Notes: generated by a model not told the origin, from the sequence alone. Shown: positions 1-8,357, counted from the first letter of the stretch. The stretch is 64,000 nucleotides of DNA from Streptomyces sp. LUP47B (GCF_001746295.1 NZ_MJAH01000005.1:365723-429722); one strand, 5' to 3'. Numbers and translations: made by a program.

Positions 1-450
1 CAGGATCAGCCAGTTCAGGTCACTGCGGCTGAGTGCGATGTCGGCGCCCTTCTTCAGGGCGAAGTAGTACTCGACCTCCTCGCCGAGGTCGCGTTCCCGC
101 CACGATTCCGGAAGCACCGACACCAGCGCGAAGCGCTCCACACCGGCGCGGCCCGCCGCCTCGATCGCCTTGACGACGCCGTCGCCGTCGATGGCCGTCG
201 TGACCTCCTTGGTGCCGCCGTTCGATCCGGCACTGAAGACGATCACATCGACGTCACCGAAGGCTGCCGCCAGTTGCTCCACCGTCATGCTCGAGAGATC
301 GCCGACTTGTGCGACCACTCCTCGCGTCGCCAGTTCAGCCCGCTGATCGTCCCGGCGTACGAGCCCGTGGACGGTGTCTCCCCGCGAGCGCAGTTTCTGC
401 GCGAGCAGACCACCGATACCGCCGGTGATGCCGATGATGAAGACGTCCAC
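1..450 (-). CDS. NAD(P)-binding Rossmann oxidoreductase (NmrA/SDR-like), 3' part missing
   Basis: The first 150 residues of an atypical short-chain dehydrogenase/NmrA-like protein are present; the C-terminus lies left of the window. The N-terminus shows a beta strand followed by the dinucleotide loop GITGGIGG at about residues 7-14, then a basic patch (LVRRDD) that suits NADP. The motif VIVFSAGSN and the stretch ending ALKKGADIAL match the SDR_a5 type, in which a proton-relay Tyr/Lys pair is often degenerate. The GTG start at 450 is preceded by GGAG at suitable spacing. The substrate cannot be inferred. It is followed upstream by the TetR/thioesterase pair, so it may belong to the same TetR-controlled unit. 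Confidence 0.75.
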   Translation of the reverse strand, partial: MDVFIIGITGGIGGLLAQKLRSRGDTVHGLVRRDDQRAELATRGVVAQVGDLSSMTVEQLAAAFGDVDVIVFSAGSNGGTKEVTTAIDGDGVVKAIEAAGRAGVERFALVSVLPESWRERDLGEEVEYYFALKKGADIALSRSDLNWLIL

Positions 451-502
451 TTGGATGCTCCGTTCTCTCGATACGGTCCTGCGCAGTGCTCGGCACCGCC
501 GT

Positions 503-1171
503 TCAGCCCAGGCGCAGCACATCGGCGATCGAGGGTGTGGACGCCTGGGATGCGGTGAGGAGGGCTCCGTGGACGGCCGAGGACGCCGCCCGTCCGACAT
601 AGCGATCACTGTCCGAGGGCCAGGCATCGCGGTCTTGGTGGATCAGAAGAGAAACCGCCCCGTGCACGCCGGCACACAGCACTCTGGCGGTTTCGGTCCT
701 GCTCTCCACAGGTACCCCGGCATCAAGACAGGCTGCCACCTTGTCCCGGAAATAGCGGAAGCACGCGTCCTCGTTCTGGCGGCTGGCTTCGGTGGCCTCA
801 CCGGCCATCACCAGCCGGTACTGGGACGGGTGGCGCAGGCCGAACGCGATATAGGCGACGCACGTTTCATGGAGCGCCGTCACAGGGTCCGCGACGTCCC
901 GGGACACTGCTTCCAGCTCGATGAACAGCGAACTCCACACACGCAGGCACGCCGCATGGACGAGTTCCCGCTTCGAGGCGAAGTGGAGGTAGACGGCCGG
1001 CGGGCTGACTCCCGCACGGGTCGCTACCGCCCGGACCGTCAGCGCGTCGGCGCCACCGTCTTCGAGCAGTTGATCGGCGATGTCGAGAAGCTGGTTCCGG
1101 AGCAGGCCGCCGTGCCCCTTGGCGGCGCGCACCCGGGATTCACGGTGCTCCGACGGTCCGTCACCGAGCAT
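503..1171 (-). CDS. TetR/AcrR family transcriptional regulator
   Basis: This 222-residue protein is a typical one-component repressor. The N-terminal helix-turn-helix covers about residues 25-70, with the TetR signature ALTVRAVATRAGVSPPAVYL followed by HFASKREL. The remaining helical domain (with HQDRDAWPSD near the C-terminus) resembles TetR_C ligand-binding domains such as WHG. The ATG at 1171 was chosen because it overlaps the TGA of the upstream thioesterase (TGATG), which implies translational coupling; the longer reading frame would lie inside the thioesterase gene. It probably binds the 29-bp palindrome at 1593-1621 and represses its own operon. The effector is unknown, perhaps an acyl-CoA or aromatic acid given the partner. 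Confidence 0.9.
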   Translation of the reverse strand: MLGDGPSEHRESRVRAAKGHGGLLRNQLLDIADQLLEDGGADALTVRAVATRAGVSPPAVYLHFASKRELVHAACLRVWSSLFIELEAVSRDVADPVTALHETCVAYIAFGLRHPSQYRLVMAGEATEASRQNEDACFRYFRDKVAACLDAGVPVESRTETARVLCAGVHGAVSLLIHQDRDAWPSDSDRYVGRAASSAVHGALLTASQASTPSIADVLRLG

Positions 1172-1575
1172 CACGGTGCCTTCGGTTTGACGGTCGTGAC
1201 CACCTGGGTCACCCGGGCGCACAGTTCGCCTTCGTCATCACGGATGTCGACCTCGACCACGCTGTTGCGCCCCACCCGCAAGGGACGAGCTGTCGCCACG
1301 ACGCCCGTGCGTGCGGGTCGAAGAAAGTGCGTGCTCGACTCGACCGTGGCCGGCGCGGCGCCGACTGGACCGTTGAGGGCGGCGCACACGGCAGCACACA
1401 CGTCGGCGATCCCCATCAACGCCCCTCCATGGAGGCCACCACCCACGGTGGAGAGGGAGCGGTCGTGCGCCAACCGGGCCCGCACACCGGCTTCCGAGAT
1501 CTCCTCGAACACGACTCCGAGCGTCTTGGCGTACGGCGCCAGCGCGTAGACGTCTTCCGCTTCAAGTGTGGGCAC
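1171..1575 (-). CDS. PaaI-type hotdog thioesterase
   Basis: A 134-residue single hotdog-fold domain of the PaaI/YdiI acyl-CoA thioesterase group. The key stretch is GGGLHGGALMGIADVCAAV (residues about 45-63): HGG begins the central helix, and the usual catalytic acid of that helix is represented by the Asp in IADV. The strand ESSTHFLRPARTG is the second family signature. Members hydrolyse aryl- or acyl-CoA thioesters in the cytosol. It is the first gene of a two-gene unit with the TetR regulator, directly behind the palindromic operator. The true substrate cannot be read from the sequence. Confidence 0.85.
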   Translation of the reverse strand: MPTLEAEDVYALAPYAKTLGVVFEEISEAGVRARLAHDRSLSTVGGGLHGGALMGIADVCAAVCAALNGPVGAAPATVESSTHFLRPARTGVVATARPLRVGRNSVVEVDIRDDEGELCARVTQVVTTVKPKAP

Positions 1576-1592
1576 AGGCTGCTCCCGTCTAG

Positions 1593-1621
1593 GTTAACGG
1601 CGATAACTTATCGATGTTAAC
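1593..1621. promoter_or_regulatory. 29-bp near-perfect palindrome, likely TetR operator
   Basis: The sequence is symmetrical about base 1607: outer arms GTTAAC, inner arms CGATAA and TTATCG, with two non-matching bases between them on each side. It stands 18 bp in front of the thioesterase start and is AT-rich against a G/C background. Length and symmetry are typical of TetR operators, and the tetR gene is the second gene of the unit it would control. It also lies just behind the stop of the lactonase gene at 1636. Binding by this regulator is inference. Confidence 0.75.
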
Positions 1622-1635
1622 TCAGGCCGTCAATC

Positions 1636-2520
1636 TCAGAGCCGACCCCGCCAGGAACGCCCCGCCGTTCCCCGCACCGGTACCGGTACCGGGAAGCTGA
1701 GCACCGCGCCGGAGGTCGCCGTCGGGTTCGTCACCCCGTAGCGGGCCGTGGTGACGAACAGGCGGTTGTCGTCGGGGGGCAGGCACACCGACGTGGGATG
1801 CGGGGCGGGGACGGCCAGGGTGTGCAGGAGGCGGCCGTCGGGGTGGTAGCGGCGGACCGCACCGGCTCCCCACAGGGCGACCCACAGACAGCCCTCCGCG
1901 TCGACGGTCATTCCGTCGGGGCTGCCCTCGTCGTCACGCAGTCGGGCGAAGGTTTCCGGGCTGCTCGGGAGATCGCCCGAGAGCGGGTCGATCCGGCAGC
2001 GGAGGATGGTGCCGACCGCCGTGTCGGCGAGATACATGATGGCGCCGTCCGCGGTGAAAGCCGGGCCGTTGGCAATGGTCAGGCCGTCGAGGACGCGTAC
2101 CACGGTGCCGTCGGGGTCCGTGCGGTACAGGGAACCCGCGCCGGGGGTGCCGTCGTAGGCCATGCTGCCGGCCCAGAAGCGCCCTGCGGGGTCGGCGACG
2201 CCGTCGTTCATGCGGCTGGGGAACGGGGTGCGGTCCTCTGGTCGGTCCAGCCAGTCCAGGGCGCCGTCGGGGGTGAGCAGCGCGATGCCCGTTCCCGCGG
2301 CGGCGATCCAGGTGTCCAGCCGGCCGTGCACCGGCGCGACGGCGCCCAACGGTACGTCGAGGCAGGCGAGTCGGGTCGGCCCGGTGTCGTCGCGCGGTTC
2401 GAAGAGCCGACCGCTGAGGATGTCGACGTACACGTACCGGTCGTCGAACCAGCGGCCGCCCTCGGCGAGTTCGTACGCTCCGTCCACGACGAGCGTCGCC
2501 GACGCTGCCGTTGATGTCAT
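1636..2520 (-). CDS. SMP-30/gluconolactonase family sugar lactonase
   Basis: A 294-residue six-bladed beta-propeller of the SMP-30/LRE family, full length. The family hallmarks are visible in order: EGGRWFDDRYVYVDI near the N-terminus (metal-binding Glu), the MNDGVADPAGRFWAGSMAY block in the middle (Asn ligand), the LTIANGPAFTADG block, and SPDGMTVDAEGCLWVALWGAG (Asp general base). Such enzymes open aldonolactones with a divalent metal. As the last gene of the galactonate operon it is the natural candidate to hydrolyse galactono-lactone made by the SDR at 6098. RBS AGGAGA precedes the ATG. The lactone identity is inferred from context. Confidence 0.85.
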   Translation of the reverse strand: MTSTAASATLVVDGAYELAEGGRWFDDRYVYVDILSGRLFEPRDDTGPTRLACLDVPLGAVAPVHGRLDTWIAAAGTGIALLTPDGALDWLDRPEDRTPFPSRMNDGVADPAGRFWAGSMAYDGTPGAGSLYRTDPDGTVVRVLDGLTIANGPAFTADGAIMYLADTAVGTILRCRIDPLSGDLPSSPETFARLRDDEGSPDGMTVDAEGCLWVALWGAGAVRRYHPDGRLLHTLAVPAPHPTSVCLPPDDNRLFVTTARYGVTNPTATSGAVLSFPVPVPVRGTAGRSWRGRL

Positions 2521-2535
2521 GTCGCGTCTCCTGGA

Positions 2536-3501
2536 TCAGCGGATGGTCGTGCCGTCGGGCTGGTCGAACAGGCCGAGTTCGTCCCGTGTCGGAAGGCCCT
2601 CCCAGTCGCCCCGGGTGGCGACGGCGAAGGCCGCGGTGGTGACGGCTCGGTGGAGGCGGGCCGGGGTGTCCGCGCCGTCGAGGAGGCCGGACAGGTATCC
2701 GGCCACGAAGGCGTCGCCCGCGCCGACCAGATCGACGGCGTCGACCTGGCGCGCCGCGCAGTCGGTCGCTCCCTCGGCGGTGACGCTGGTCGCGCCCGCC
2801 GCGCCCCGTTTGACGACCACCTCGGTCACGCCTGCCGCCAGGATGCCGTGCGCGGCCTCGGTTTCGTCGGCGGCCGGTCGTTCGAGCACCAGCGGCAGTT
2901 CGTCCTCCGAGGCGATGAGCAGGTCGGTGCGGGCCAGCAGCGGTAGGAGCGCGGTGCGGGCGCGGTCGGCGGTCCACAGCCGGGAGCGGTGGTTGACGTC
3001 GAGGCATACGGTGATGCCGGCTTCGCGGGCGGCGGTGGCGGCGGCCAGGGCGGCCTCGGCGGCCGACGGGCCGAGCGCAGGGGTGATGCCGGTCAGATGC
3101 AGGATGCGGGATCCCGGAGCCAGTGCGGGCAGGACGTCGGCCGGTGAGACGGCCGAACCGGCGGAACCCGCGCGGTAGTAGCTGACCCGGGTGAGCGTGC
3201 CGAGACGGGGTTCGGTGAGCAGCAGGCCGGTGGGCCGGCCGGTGTCGTCGGTGACCGCGTGGCCGATGTCGACGCCCTCGGCGCGCAGGGTGCGCAGTAC
3301 CAGTGCGCCGAGTTCGTCCGCGCCGACCCGGCCCGCCCAGCGCACCCGGTGGCCGAGCCGGGCGAGGCCGATGGCGACGTTGGACTCGGCTCCCGCGACG
3401 GACAGGCCGAGGCTGCCGCCGAGCCGCAGCGCACCCTGGGCCCGGAGCGCCGCCATGGTCTCGCCGAAGGTCACGACCTCGGGTGCGGCCGGGGTCGTCA
3501 T
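2536..3501 (-). CDS. PfkB-family 2-keto-3-deoxy-sugar acid kinase
   Basis: A 321-residue ribokinase-fold kinase. It begins VVTFGETMAAL, contains the sugar-binding GAESNVAIGLARLG block (residues about 38-51), the VCLDVNHRSRLW block typical of KDG kinases, and the second PfkB signature VDLVGAGDAFVAGYLSG with the catalytic Asp in GAGDAF. It would phosphorylate 2-keto-3-deoxygalactonate (or gluconate) at C6 before aldol cleavage, the dgoK step, although E. coli DgoK is from another family. The ATG at 3501 overlaps the aldolase TGA by ATGA; a longer reading frame exists but would cover the aldolase gene. Exact epimer preference is unknown. Confidence 0.9.
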   Translation of the reverse strand: MTTPAAPEVVTFGETMAALRAQGALRLGGSLGLSVAGAESNVAIGLARLGHRVRWAGRVGADELGALVLRTLRAEGVDIGHAVTDDTGRPTGLLLTEPRLGTLTRVSYYRAGSAGSAVSPADVLPALAPGSRILHLTGITPALGPSAAEAALAAATAAREAGITVCLDVNHRSRLWTADRARTALLPLLARTDLLIASEDELPLVLERPAADETEAAHGILAAGVTEVVVKRGAAGATSVTAEGATDCAARQVDAVDLVGAGDAFVAGYLSGLLDGADTPARLHRAVTTAAFAVATRGDWEGLPTRDELGLFDQPDGTTIR

Positions 3502-4118
3502 GGCGTCTCCCCCGCGGCCACCGCGCGGAACTCGGCCGCCCGGGCGCGGAGTCCGGCGAGGTCGCCGCCGTCGGCCGCGTCGCCCACGAGGGGTGAGCCG
3601 ACGCCTACGGCGAGGGCACCCCGGTCCAGGTAGTCGCGCGCGGCCCGCGCGTCCACTCCGCCGACGGGCACGAAGGGCACCTCGGGGAAGGGATCCCGCA
3701 GGGCGCGCAGATAGCCGGGCCCGCCGAGCGAGCCGGGGAAGAGTTTGATCGCGTCGGCGCCCCATGCGAGGGCCTGTTCGATCTCGCTCGGGCTCAGCGC
3801 CCCCATCAGCACGGGCACGCCGTACGATGCCAGTCCGTCGACCAGTGCCGGGGTGACGAGGTAGGACGCGCCGGCGTCCACGGCGCGTGCGGCGTCCTCG
3901 GCCGAGCGCACGGTTCCGGCGCCGAGCAGGGCGTCGGGGCCGAGTTCGGCGCGGGCCCGCCTGATGACGGTGAGGGCGTCGGTCGTGGTCAGTGAGACCT
4001 CGACGGCCGTGACGCCCTCCTCGGCGAGGGTGCCTACGGTGCGCAGGGCGGCGGCGGGGTCCTTGCCTCGTACGATCGCCAACAGGCGCTGGGCGCCGAG
4101 CGATTCCACCAGGTTCAT
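3498..4118 (-). CDS. dgoA: 2-dehydro-3-deoxy-6-phosphogalactonate/gluconate aldolase
   Basis: A 206-residue class I KDPG/KDPGal aldolase. The residues expected for catalysis are present: the base Glu in VEVSLTT (about residue 40), the GAGTV loop, the Schiff-base Lys in ADAIKLFPGS, and the phosphate-binding GGVD followed by GALAVGVGSPLV. It cleaves the phosphorylated keto-deoxy acid to pyruvate plus glyceraldehyde 3-phosphate. The ATG at 4118 follows AAGGAG. It sits between dehydratase and kinase, in the order expected for the De Ley-Doudoroff pathway. The galacto versus gluco assignment rests on the neighbouring DgoD. Confidence 0.9.
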   Translation of the reverse strand: MNLVESLGAQRLLAIVRGKDPAAALRTVGTLAEEGVTAVEVSLTTTDALTVIRRARAELGPDALLGAGTVRSAEDAARAVDAGASYLVTPALVDGLASYGVPVLMGALSPSEIEQALAWGADAIKLFPGSLGGPGYLRALRDPFPEVPFVPVGGVDARAARDYLDRGALAVGVGSPLVGDAADGGDLAGLRARAAEFRAVAAGETP

Positions 4119-4165
4119 GGGAGCGGGCTCTCCTTGGTTTCGGGGTGTGGGGGCCGGAGGGTGCT

Positions 4166-5311
4166 TCACCACTCGGTGAACGCCCCGTCCGCTCCCCGCC
4201 ACACGGGGTTGCGCCAGCGGTGTCCGGTCTCGGCGGCCCGGCGTACCGCGTCTTCGTCGATGTCGACGCCGAGACCGGGGCGGGAGCCGGCGACGGCGTA
4301 TCCGCCCTGGAAACGGAAGGGTTCGGGGTCCATCACGTACTCCAGCAGGTCGCACTGCTGGTTGTAGTGGATGCCCATGCTCTGTTCCTGGATGAGGAAG
4401 TTCGGTACAGAGAAGGCGATCTGGAGGCTTGCGGCCAGGGCGATCGGGCCGAGGGGGCAGTGGGGGGCCAGGGCGACGTCGTACGTCTCGGCCATGGCCG
4501 CGATGCGACGGACCTCGGAGATGCCGCCGGCGTGCGACAGGTCCGGCTGGGCGACGGCGATGCCGCTGGCCATGACCTCACGGAAGTCCCAGCGGGAGTA
4601 GAGGCGTTCGCCGGTGGCGAGCGGGATGCTCGTGGACTCCACCAGGCTGCGCAGATGGCCCGAGTGTTCCGGTGCGACGGGTTCCTCGACGAACAGCGGG
4701 TGCAGGGGTTCGAGCAGGGGCAGCAGACGTCGTGACATGGCGGTGGAGGCCCGGCCGTGGAAGTCGACGGCGACGTCCCGCTCGTCGCCCAGCACCTCGC
4801 GGACGGCCGCGACGCGTTCGACGACCTCGGCGGTGCGGGCCGGGGTGTCGATCGGCGCGAGTTCGGCGGAGGCGTTCATCTTCACCGCGGTGAAGCCCGC
4901 CTTCATCTGTTCCTCGGCCAGCTCCGCGACATCGCTGGGGCGGTCCCCGCCGATCCAGGCGTACATCCGGACGCGGTCACGTACGGGGCCGCCGAGGAGG
5001 CGGTGCACCGGGACGCCGTAGGTCTTGCCTGCGATGTCCCACAGGGCCTGGTCGATGCCGGCGACGGCGCTGGAGAGGATGGGGCCGCCCCGGTAGAAGC
5101 CGCCCTTGGTGAGGACCTGCCAGTGGTCCTCGATGCGCAGCGGGTCCCGGCCGACGAGGTAGTCGGCCAGTTCGTGCACCGCGGCGCGTACGGTCTCGGC
5201 GCGGCCCTCGATCACGGGCTCGCCCCAGCCGGTGACCCCCTCGTCGGTGGCGACGCGCAGGAACAGCCAGCGCGGAGCCACCAGGAACGTCTCAAGTCCG
5301 GTTATCTTCAA
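4166..5311 (-). CDS. dgoD: D-galactonate dehydratase, enolase superfamily
   Basis: A 381-residue mandelate-racemase-type enolase. The C-terminal barrel carries the metal/catalytic sequence AVDFHGRAS (Asp and His), the metal Glu in LFVEEPVAPE, the Glu in LATGERLYSRWDF and the catalytic His in ALAPHCPLGPIALAASLQ, the combination I associate with DgoD. It dehydrates D-galactonate to 2-keto-3-deoxygalactonate. The start is TTG at 5311, overlapping the TGA of the upstream GntR gene (TTGA), with GAGG upstream. A 47-bp gap separates it from the aldolase. Other acid-sugar dehydratases are possible but less likely given the motif match and the surrounding genes. Confidence 0.9.
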   Translation of the reverse strand: MKITGLETFLVAPRWLFLRVATDEGVTGWGEPVIEGRAETVRAAVHELADYLVGRDPLRIEDHWQVLTKGGFYRGGPILSSAVAGIDQALWDIAGKTYGVPVHRLLGGPVRDRVRMYAWIGGDRPSDVAELAEEQMKAGFTAVKMNASAELAPIDTPARTAEVVERVAAVREVLGDERDVAVDFHGRASTAMSRRLLPLLEPLHPLFVEEPVAPEHSGHLRSLVESTSIPLATGERLYSRWDFREVMASGIAVAQPDLSHAGGISEVRRIAAMAETYDVALAPHCPLGPIALAASLQIAFSVPNFLIQEQSMGIHYNQQCDLLEYVMDPEPFRFQGGYAVAGSRPGLGVDIDEDAVRRAAETGHRWRNPVWRGADGAFTEW

Positions 5312-6054
5312 GGAGTTTCCTCGGGGAGCGGGTCGGTCGGGGCGTCGTCGTGGTCTTCCTGCGCCTGTACGGCGGCCAGGTCGTGGGACGCCTGCGCGAG
5401 CAGCGACTCCACGGCGGCAACGGCCGCGTCCGGGTCACCCGCCTCGACCGCCGCGAGCAGGTCCTGGTGCACGGGGATGGAGTCGGAGAAGTGCCGGGCG
5501 CCGTGCACGATCCGGTCGCGTACGCGCAGACCCGCCTCGATGACGACCTCCATCCGGCTGAGCAGTTCGTTGTGGGCGGCCTCCAGCAGGGCGCGGTGGA
5601 AGGCCAGGTCCGCCTCGACCATCGCGTCCGCGTCCGTCCCGGCCGCCGCCATCGCGTCGAGCGCCTGCCGCAGCGCGGTCAGGTCGGCGGGGGTGCGGCG
5701 GGCCGCGGCGAGCCTGGCTCCGGCGGGTTCGACGATCGCGCGGACCTCGGCCAGGTCCTCCAGGAAGCCGTCGGTGGGGGCGCTGCTGCCCTGCCAGCGC
5801 AGCAGGTCGCTGTCGAGCAGGTTCCAGTCGGCGCGGGGCCTGATGGTCGTACCGCGTTTCTGCTTCGACTCGAGCAGGCCCTTGGCCGCCAGCACGCGCA
5901 GCGCCTCGCGGACGACGGTCTTGCTGACGCCGAGTTCGGTTTCGAACTTGACCGGGTCCACGACGGAGCCCGGAGGGTAGTCGCCGCGGATGATGCGCCG
6001 GCCCAGTTCCTCCACCGCCTGGCCGTGCAACCCCTTGGGGGGATGGGTCACCAC
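5308..6054 (-). CDS. FadR/GntR-family regulator of the sugar-acid operon
   Basis: A 248-residue regulator with an N-terminal winged helix (residues about 8-75; the recognition region is TELGVSKTVVREALRVLAAKG) and a C-terminal FCD all-helical domain with the metal-binding Asp/His pattern (DLAFHRALLEAAHN, later HQDLLAAVEAGD). FCD regulators of this kind usually bind sugar acids. It lies between the SDR and dgoD genes in the same operon and overlaps dgoD by TTGA. The two AT-rich palindromic elements at 6905 and 12441 are its most plausible operators, which would make it the regulator of both the catabolic operon and the distant hydrolases. That link is inference. Confidence 0.9.
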   Translation of the reverse strand: MVTHPPKGLHGQAVEELGRRIIRGDYPPGSVVDPVKFETELGVSKTVVREALRVLAAKGLLESKQKRGTTIRPRADWNLLDSDLLRWQGSSAPTDGFLEDLAEVRAIVEPAGARLAAARRTPADLTALRQALDAMAAAGTDADAMVEADLAFHRALLEAAHNELLSRMEVVIEAGLRVRDRIVHGARHFSDSIPVHQDLLAAVEAGDPDAAVAAVESLLAQASHDLAAVQAQEDHDDAPTDPLPEETP

Positions 6055-6097
6055 GTGCTCCGTTTCCGTATCGGTCCTGAAGTGCTGTGCGCACTGC

Positions 6098-6859
6098 TCA
6101 CGAGGACTCCTTCATGACGCTCCATCCTCCATCGACCACCAGGCTGGCGCCGGTCACATAGGAGCCGTCCGCCGAGGCCAGGAAGGCGACGGCGGCCGCC
6201 ACCTCCTCCGGCTGCCCGAACCGCCGGGCCGCGGTGGCCGCCACACTGCGTTCCCGGTCCGGCTCGGGGATGCCGTCCCAGGCGGCGGTGAGGATGGGTC
6301 CGGGCAACACGGTGTTGACCCGGATGTCAGGACCGTACTCGACGGCCAACTGCCGTCCCAGCGAGCACAGTGCGCCCTTCGCGGCGGCGTAGGCGGCATG
6401 GCCCGGCAGCCCGATGACGGCGTGCACCGAGGAGGTCAGCACGACGGAGCCCCGGGCTTCCCGCAGCATGGCCGCGAAGGTCTTCATCGCCCGCCAGGCG
6501 GGCTTGAGCAGCACGGCCATCTGACCGTCCCACTCGGCCTCGCTCAGTTCGTCGGCGGGTTTGTTGAGCTGGGCGAAGGCGTTGCTGTGCAGCACGTCCA
6601 GCCGCCCGTGGCGCTCTGCGACGTGGCGGGCCAGGTTCTCCCAGTCGGCGGCCGAGGTCACATCGCAGCGCACGTACTCCGCGCGTCCACCGCTGTCGAT
6701 GATGCCTGCCGCGACCGCCTTGCCGGCTGTGTCGTCCACGTCCGTGACCACGACCACCGCGCCTTCGGCCGCGAGCCTGCGTGCCGTGGCCGCGCCGATG
6801 CCGTGTGCGGCACCGGTGATCACCGCCACGCGCCCGGTCATCCTGCGGCATTCCGTCAT
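6098..6859 (-). CDS. Short-chain dehydrogenase, probable sugar 1-dehydrogenase
   Basis: A 253-residue classical SDR. The cofactor loop GAAHGIGAATARRL and an acidic residue after beta-2 (VTDVDD) indicate NAD preference. The active site is visible as VVLTSSVHAV (Ser), AAYAAAKGAL (Tyr and Lys). The usual NNAG is HSNA, a mild deviation. The C-terminus FLASADGSYVTGASLVVDGGW is standard. As first gene of the galactonate operon it probably oxidises the sugar (galactose or a relative) to its lactone, feeding the lactonase at 1636. A GTG codon precedes the ATG directly; GGAG eight bases upstream of the ATG decides for 6859. Confidence 0.85.
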   Translation of the reverse strand: MTECRRMTGRVAVITGAAHGIGAATARRLAAEGAVVVVTDVDDTAGKAVAAGIIDSGGRAEYVRCDVTSAADWENLARHVAERHGRLDVLHSNAFAQLNKPADELSEAEWDGQMAVLLKPAWRAMKTFAAMLREARGSVVLTSSVHAVIGLPGHAAYAAAKGALCSLGRQLAVEYGPDIRVNTVLPGPILTAAWDGIPEPDRERSVAATAARRFGQPEEVAAAVAFLASADGSYVTGASLVVDGGWSVMKESS

Positions 6860-6902
6860 CACGTGCTCTCCCCTCGCTCCTGCCTACGGGCCCACCATAG
6901 CT

Positions 6903-6932
6903 GTTTCAATTAATTATGAATATATCTTGACG
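6903..6932 (+). promoter_or_regulatory. Operator plus -35 element in front of sugar ABC importer
   Basis: An AT-rich inverted repeat, TTCA at 6905-6908 and TGAA at 6917-6920 around ATTAATTA, is followed after six bases by TTGACG at 6927-6932. The same arrangement (TTCA/TGAA arms, six-base gap, TTGACG, then GGG/AGG) occurs on the other strand at 12430-12457 in front of the GH2 gene. It lies in the 151-bp gap between the divergent SDR operon and the solute-binding protein. The TTGACG would be the -35 of the rightward promoter. The FadR-type protein at 5308 is the likely binder. Confidence 0.65.
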
Positions 6933-7010
6933 GGGTGGCGATGCCGCTCCGAAACTGACCGGCATGCAACAGGCACCTTCAGTACGAAGCCAGGAAGGAC
7001 CCTCCTCCCC

Positions 7011-8357
7011 ATGAGCCGCACCACACCCCGCCGCCGAAGCCGGGGCGCACTCGCAGTGACCCTTGCCGCCGCCTCCCTGCTGATCTCCGCCTGCGGGGGT
7101 TCGACCGGTTCGAAGGACCCCGCGGTCCAGAAACCCGCCAAGCCCGGCCAGAAGGTCGACCTGCGCTTCTGGTCGTGGGTACCCGGTGTCGACAAGGCTG
7201 TCGACAAGTGGAACGCCACCCACCCGGACATCCACGTCAAACTGGAGAAGATCCCGGCGGGCAGCAGCGGCGGCTACGCCAAGATGCGCGCCGCGCTGAA
7301 GAGCGGCAACGCACCCGACCTGGCACAGGTGGAGTACCAGGAGATCCCCTCGTTCCTCCTGGAGAACGGCCTGGTGAACCTGTCCCAGTACGGCGCGGAC
7401 AAGGACCGGTCGAAGTTCGTGGACTGGCAGTGGCAGCAGGGCGTCTTCGACGAGGCCGTCTACGCGATCCCCCAGGCGTCCGGTCCGATGGGCCTGTTCT
7501 ACCGCTCCGACCTGTACAAGAAGTGGGGTATCAAGCCGCCCGCCACCTGGGACGACTTCGCCCAGGCCGCGCAGAAGATCCACGACGCCGACCCGAAGGC
7601 CTACATCAGCACCTTCCCGGCCGGCAACTCCGCCTGGTTCACCGCCCTCGCATGGCAGGCCGGCGCCAAGTGGTTCGGCGTGAACGGCGACACCTGGACG
7701 GTGAACATCAACTCGCCGCAGACGCTCAAGGTCGCGGCCTTCTGGGACGACCTGCGCAGCAAGAAGGTGATCAAGACCGAGCCCGACTTCGCCAACGGCT
7801 GGTACAAGGACCTGCAGAGCGGCGCCATCACCTCGTGGGTCAGTGCCCAGTGGGGCGACGCCATCATCAGCGGCAACGCTCCTCAGACCGCCGGCAAATG
7901 GGCGGTCGCACCCATGCCGCAGTGGAAAAAGGGCTCGAACGTGTCCGCGAACTGGGGCGGATCCTCCACGGCCGTCCTCAAGGGCGCGGGGCACATCCCC
8001 GAGGCCCTGAAGTTCGCCGAATGGCTCAACACCGACCCCACGAGCGTCGACCTGCTGCTGCAGGGCGGCTACGGCTGGCCCGCGGCGGCCGACGGGTACA
8101 AGGGTTCCTCGCTGGACAAGCCGTCATCGTTCTTCGGAGGCCAGAAGTACAACGAGGTCTTCGCGGAGGCGGACAAGAGCATCGACAACTCGTGGAAGTG
8201 GATACCCACGATCGACGCCACCTACCAGCACCTCAACGACGGCTTCCAGGCCGCCCTGGCCGGCAAGGGCACGTTCGTCTCCGCGGTCCAGCAGGCGCAG
8301 AAGCAGACCGTCGAGGATCTGAAGAGGAAGGGTCTGAAGGTTTCCACCGGCCAGTGA
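7011..8357 (+). CDS. Sugar ABC transporter solute-binding lipoprotein
   Basis: A 448-residue family 1 extracellular solute-binding protein. The N-terminus has a basic stretch (PRRRSRG), a hydrophobic core and the lipobox LISACGG, so the mature protein is anchored outside the membrane through Cys at about residue 25. The body contains family landmarks such as VDLRFWSWVPG, the Trp-rich FYRSDLYKKWGIKPPATWDDF, and GWYKDLQSG. It collects an oligosaccharide or sugar for the two permeases that follow. No ATPase is encoded with it, so it probably uses a shared MsiK-type ATPase, as is usual for Streptomyces CUT1 importers. The start at 7011 gives a proper signal peptide; longer forms do not. Confidence 0.9.
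   Translation: MSRTTPRRRSRGALAVTLAAASLLISACGGSTGSKDPAVQKPAKPGQKVDLRFWSWVPGVDKAVDKWNATHPDIHVKLEKIPAGSSGGYAKMRAALKSGNAPDLAQVEYQEIPSFLLENGLVNLSQYGADKDRSKFVDWQWQQGVFDEAVYAIPQASGPMGLFYRSDLYKKWGIKPPATWDDFAQAAQKIHDADPKAYISTFPAGNSAWFTALAWQAGAKWFGVNGDTWTVNINSPQTLKVAAFWDDLRSKKVIKTEPDFANGWYKDLQSGAITSWVSAQWGDAIISGNAPQTAGKWAVAPMPQWKKGSNVSANWGGSSTAVLKGAGHIPEALKFAEWLNTDPTSVDLLLQGGYGWPAAADGYKGSSLDKPSSFFGGQKYNEVFAEADKSIDNSWKWIPTIDATYQHLNDGFQAALAGKGTFVSAVQQAQKQTVEDLKRKGLKVSTGQ

Noticed and set aside
374..1549. Long plus-strand frame of 391 codons opposite the TetR and thioesterase genes
   Set aside because: Composition is Arg/Pro/His-rich without domain; the opposite strand carries two clear families. It is a shadow typical of high-GC DNA.
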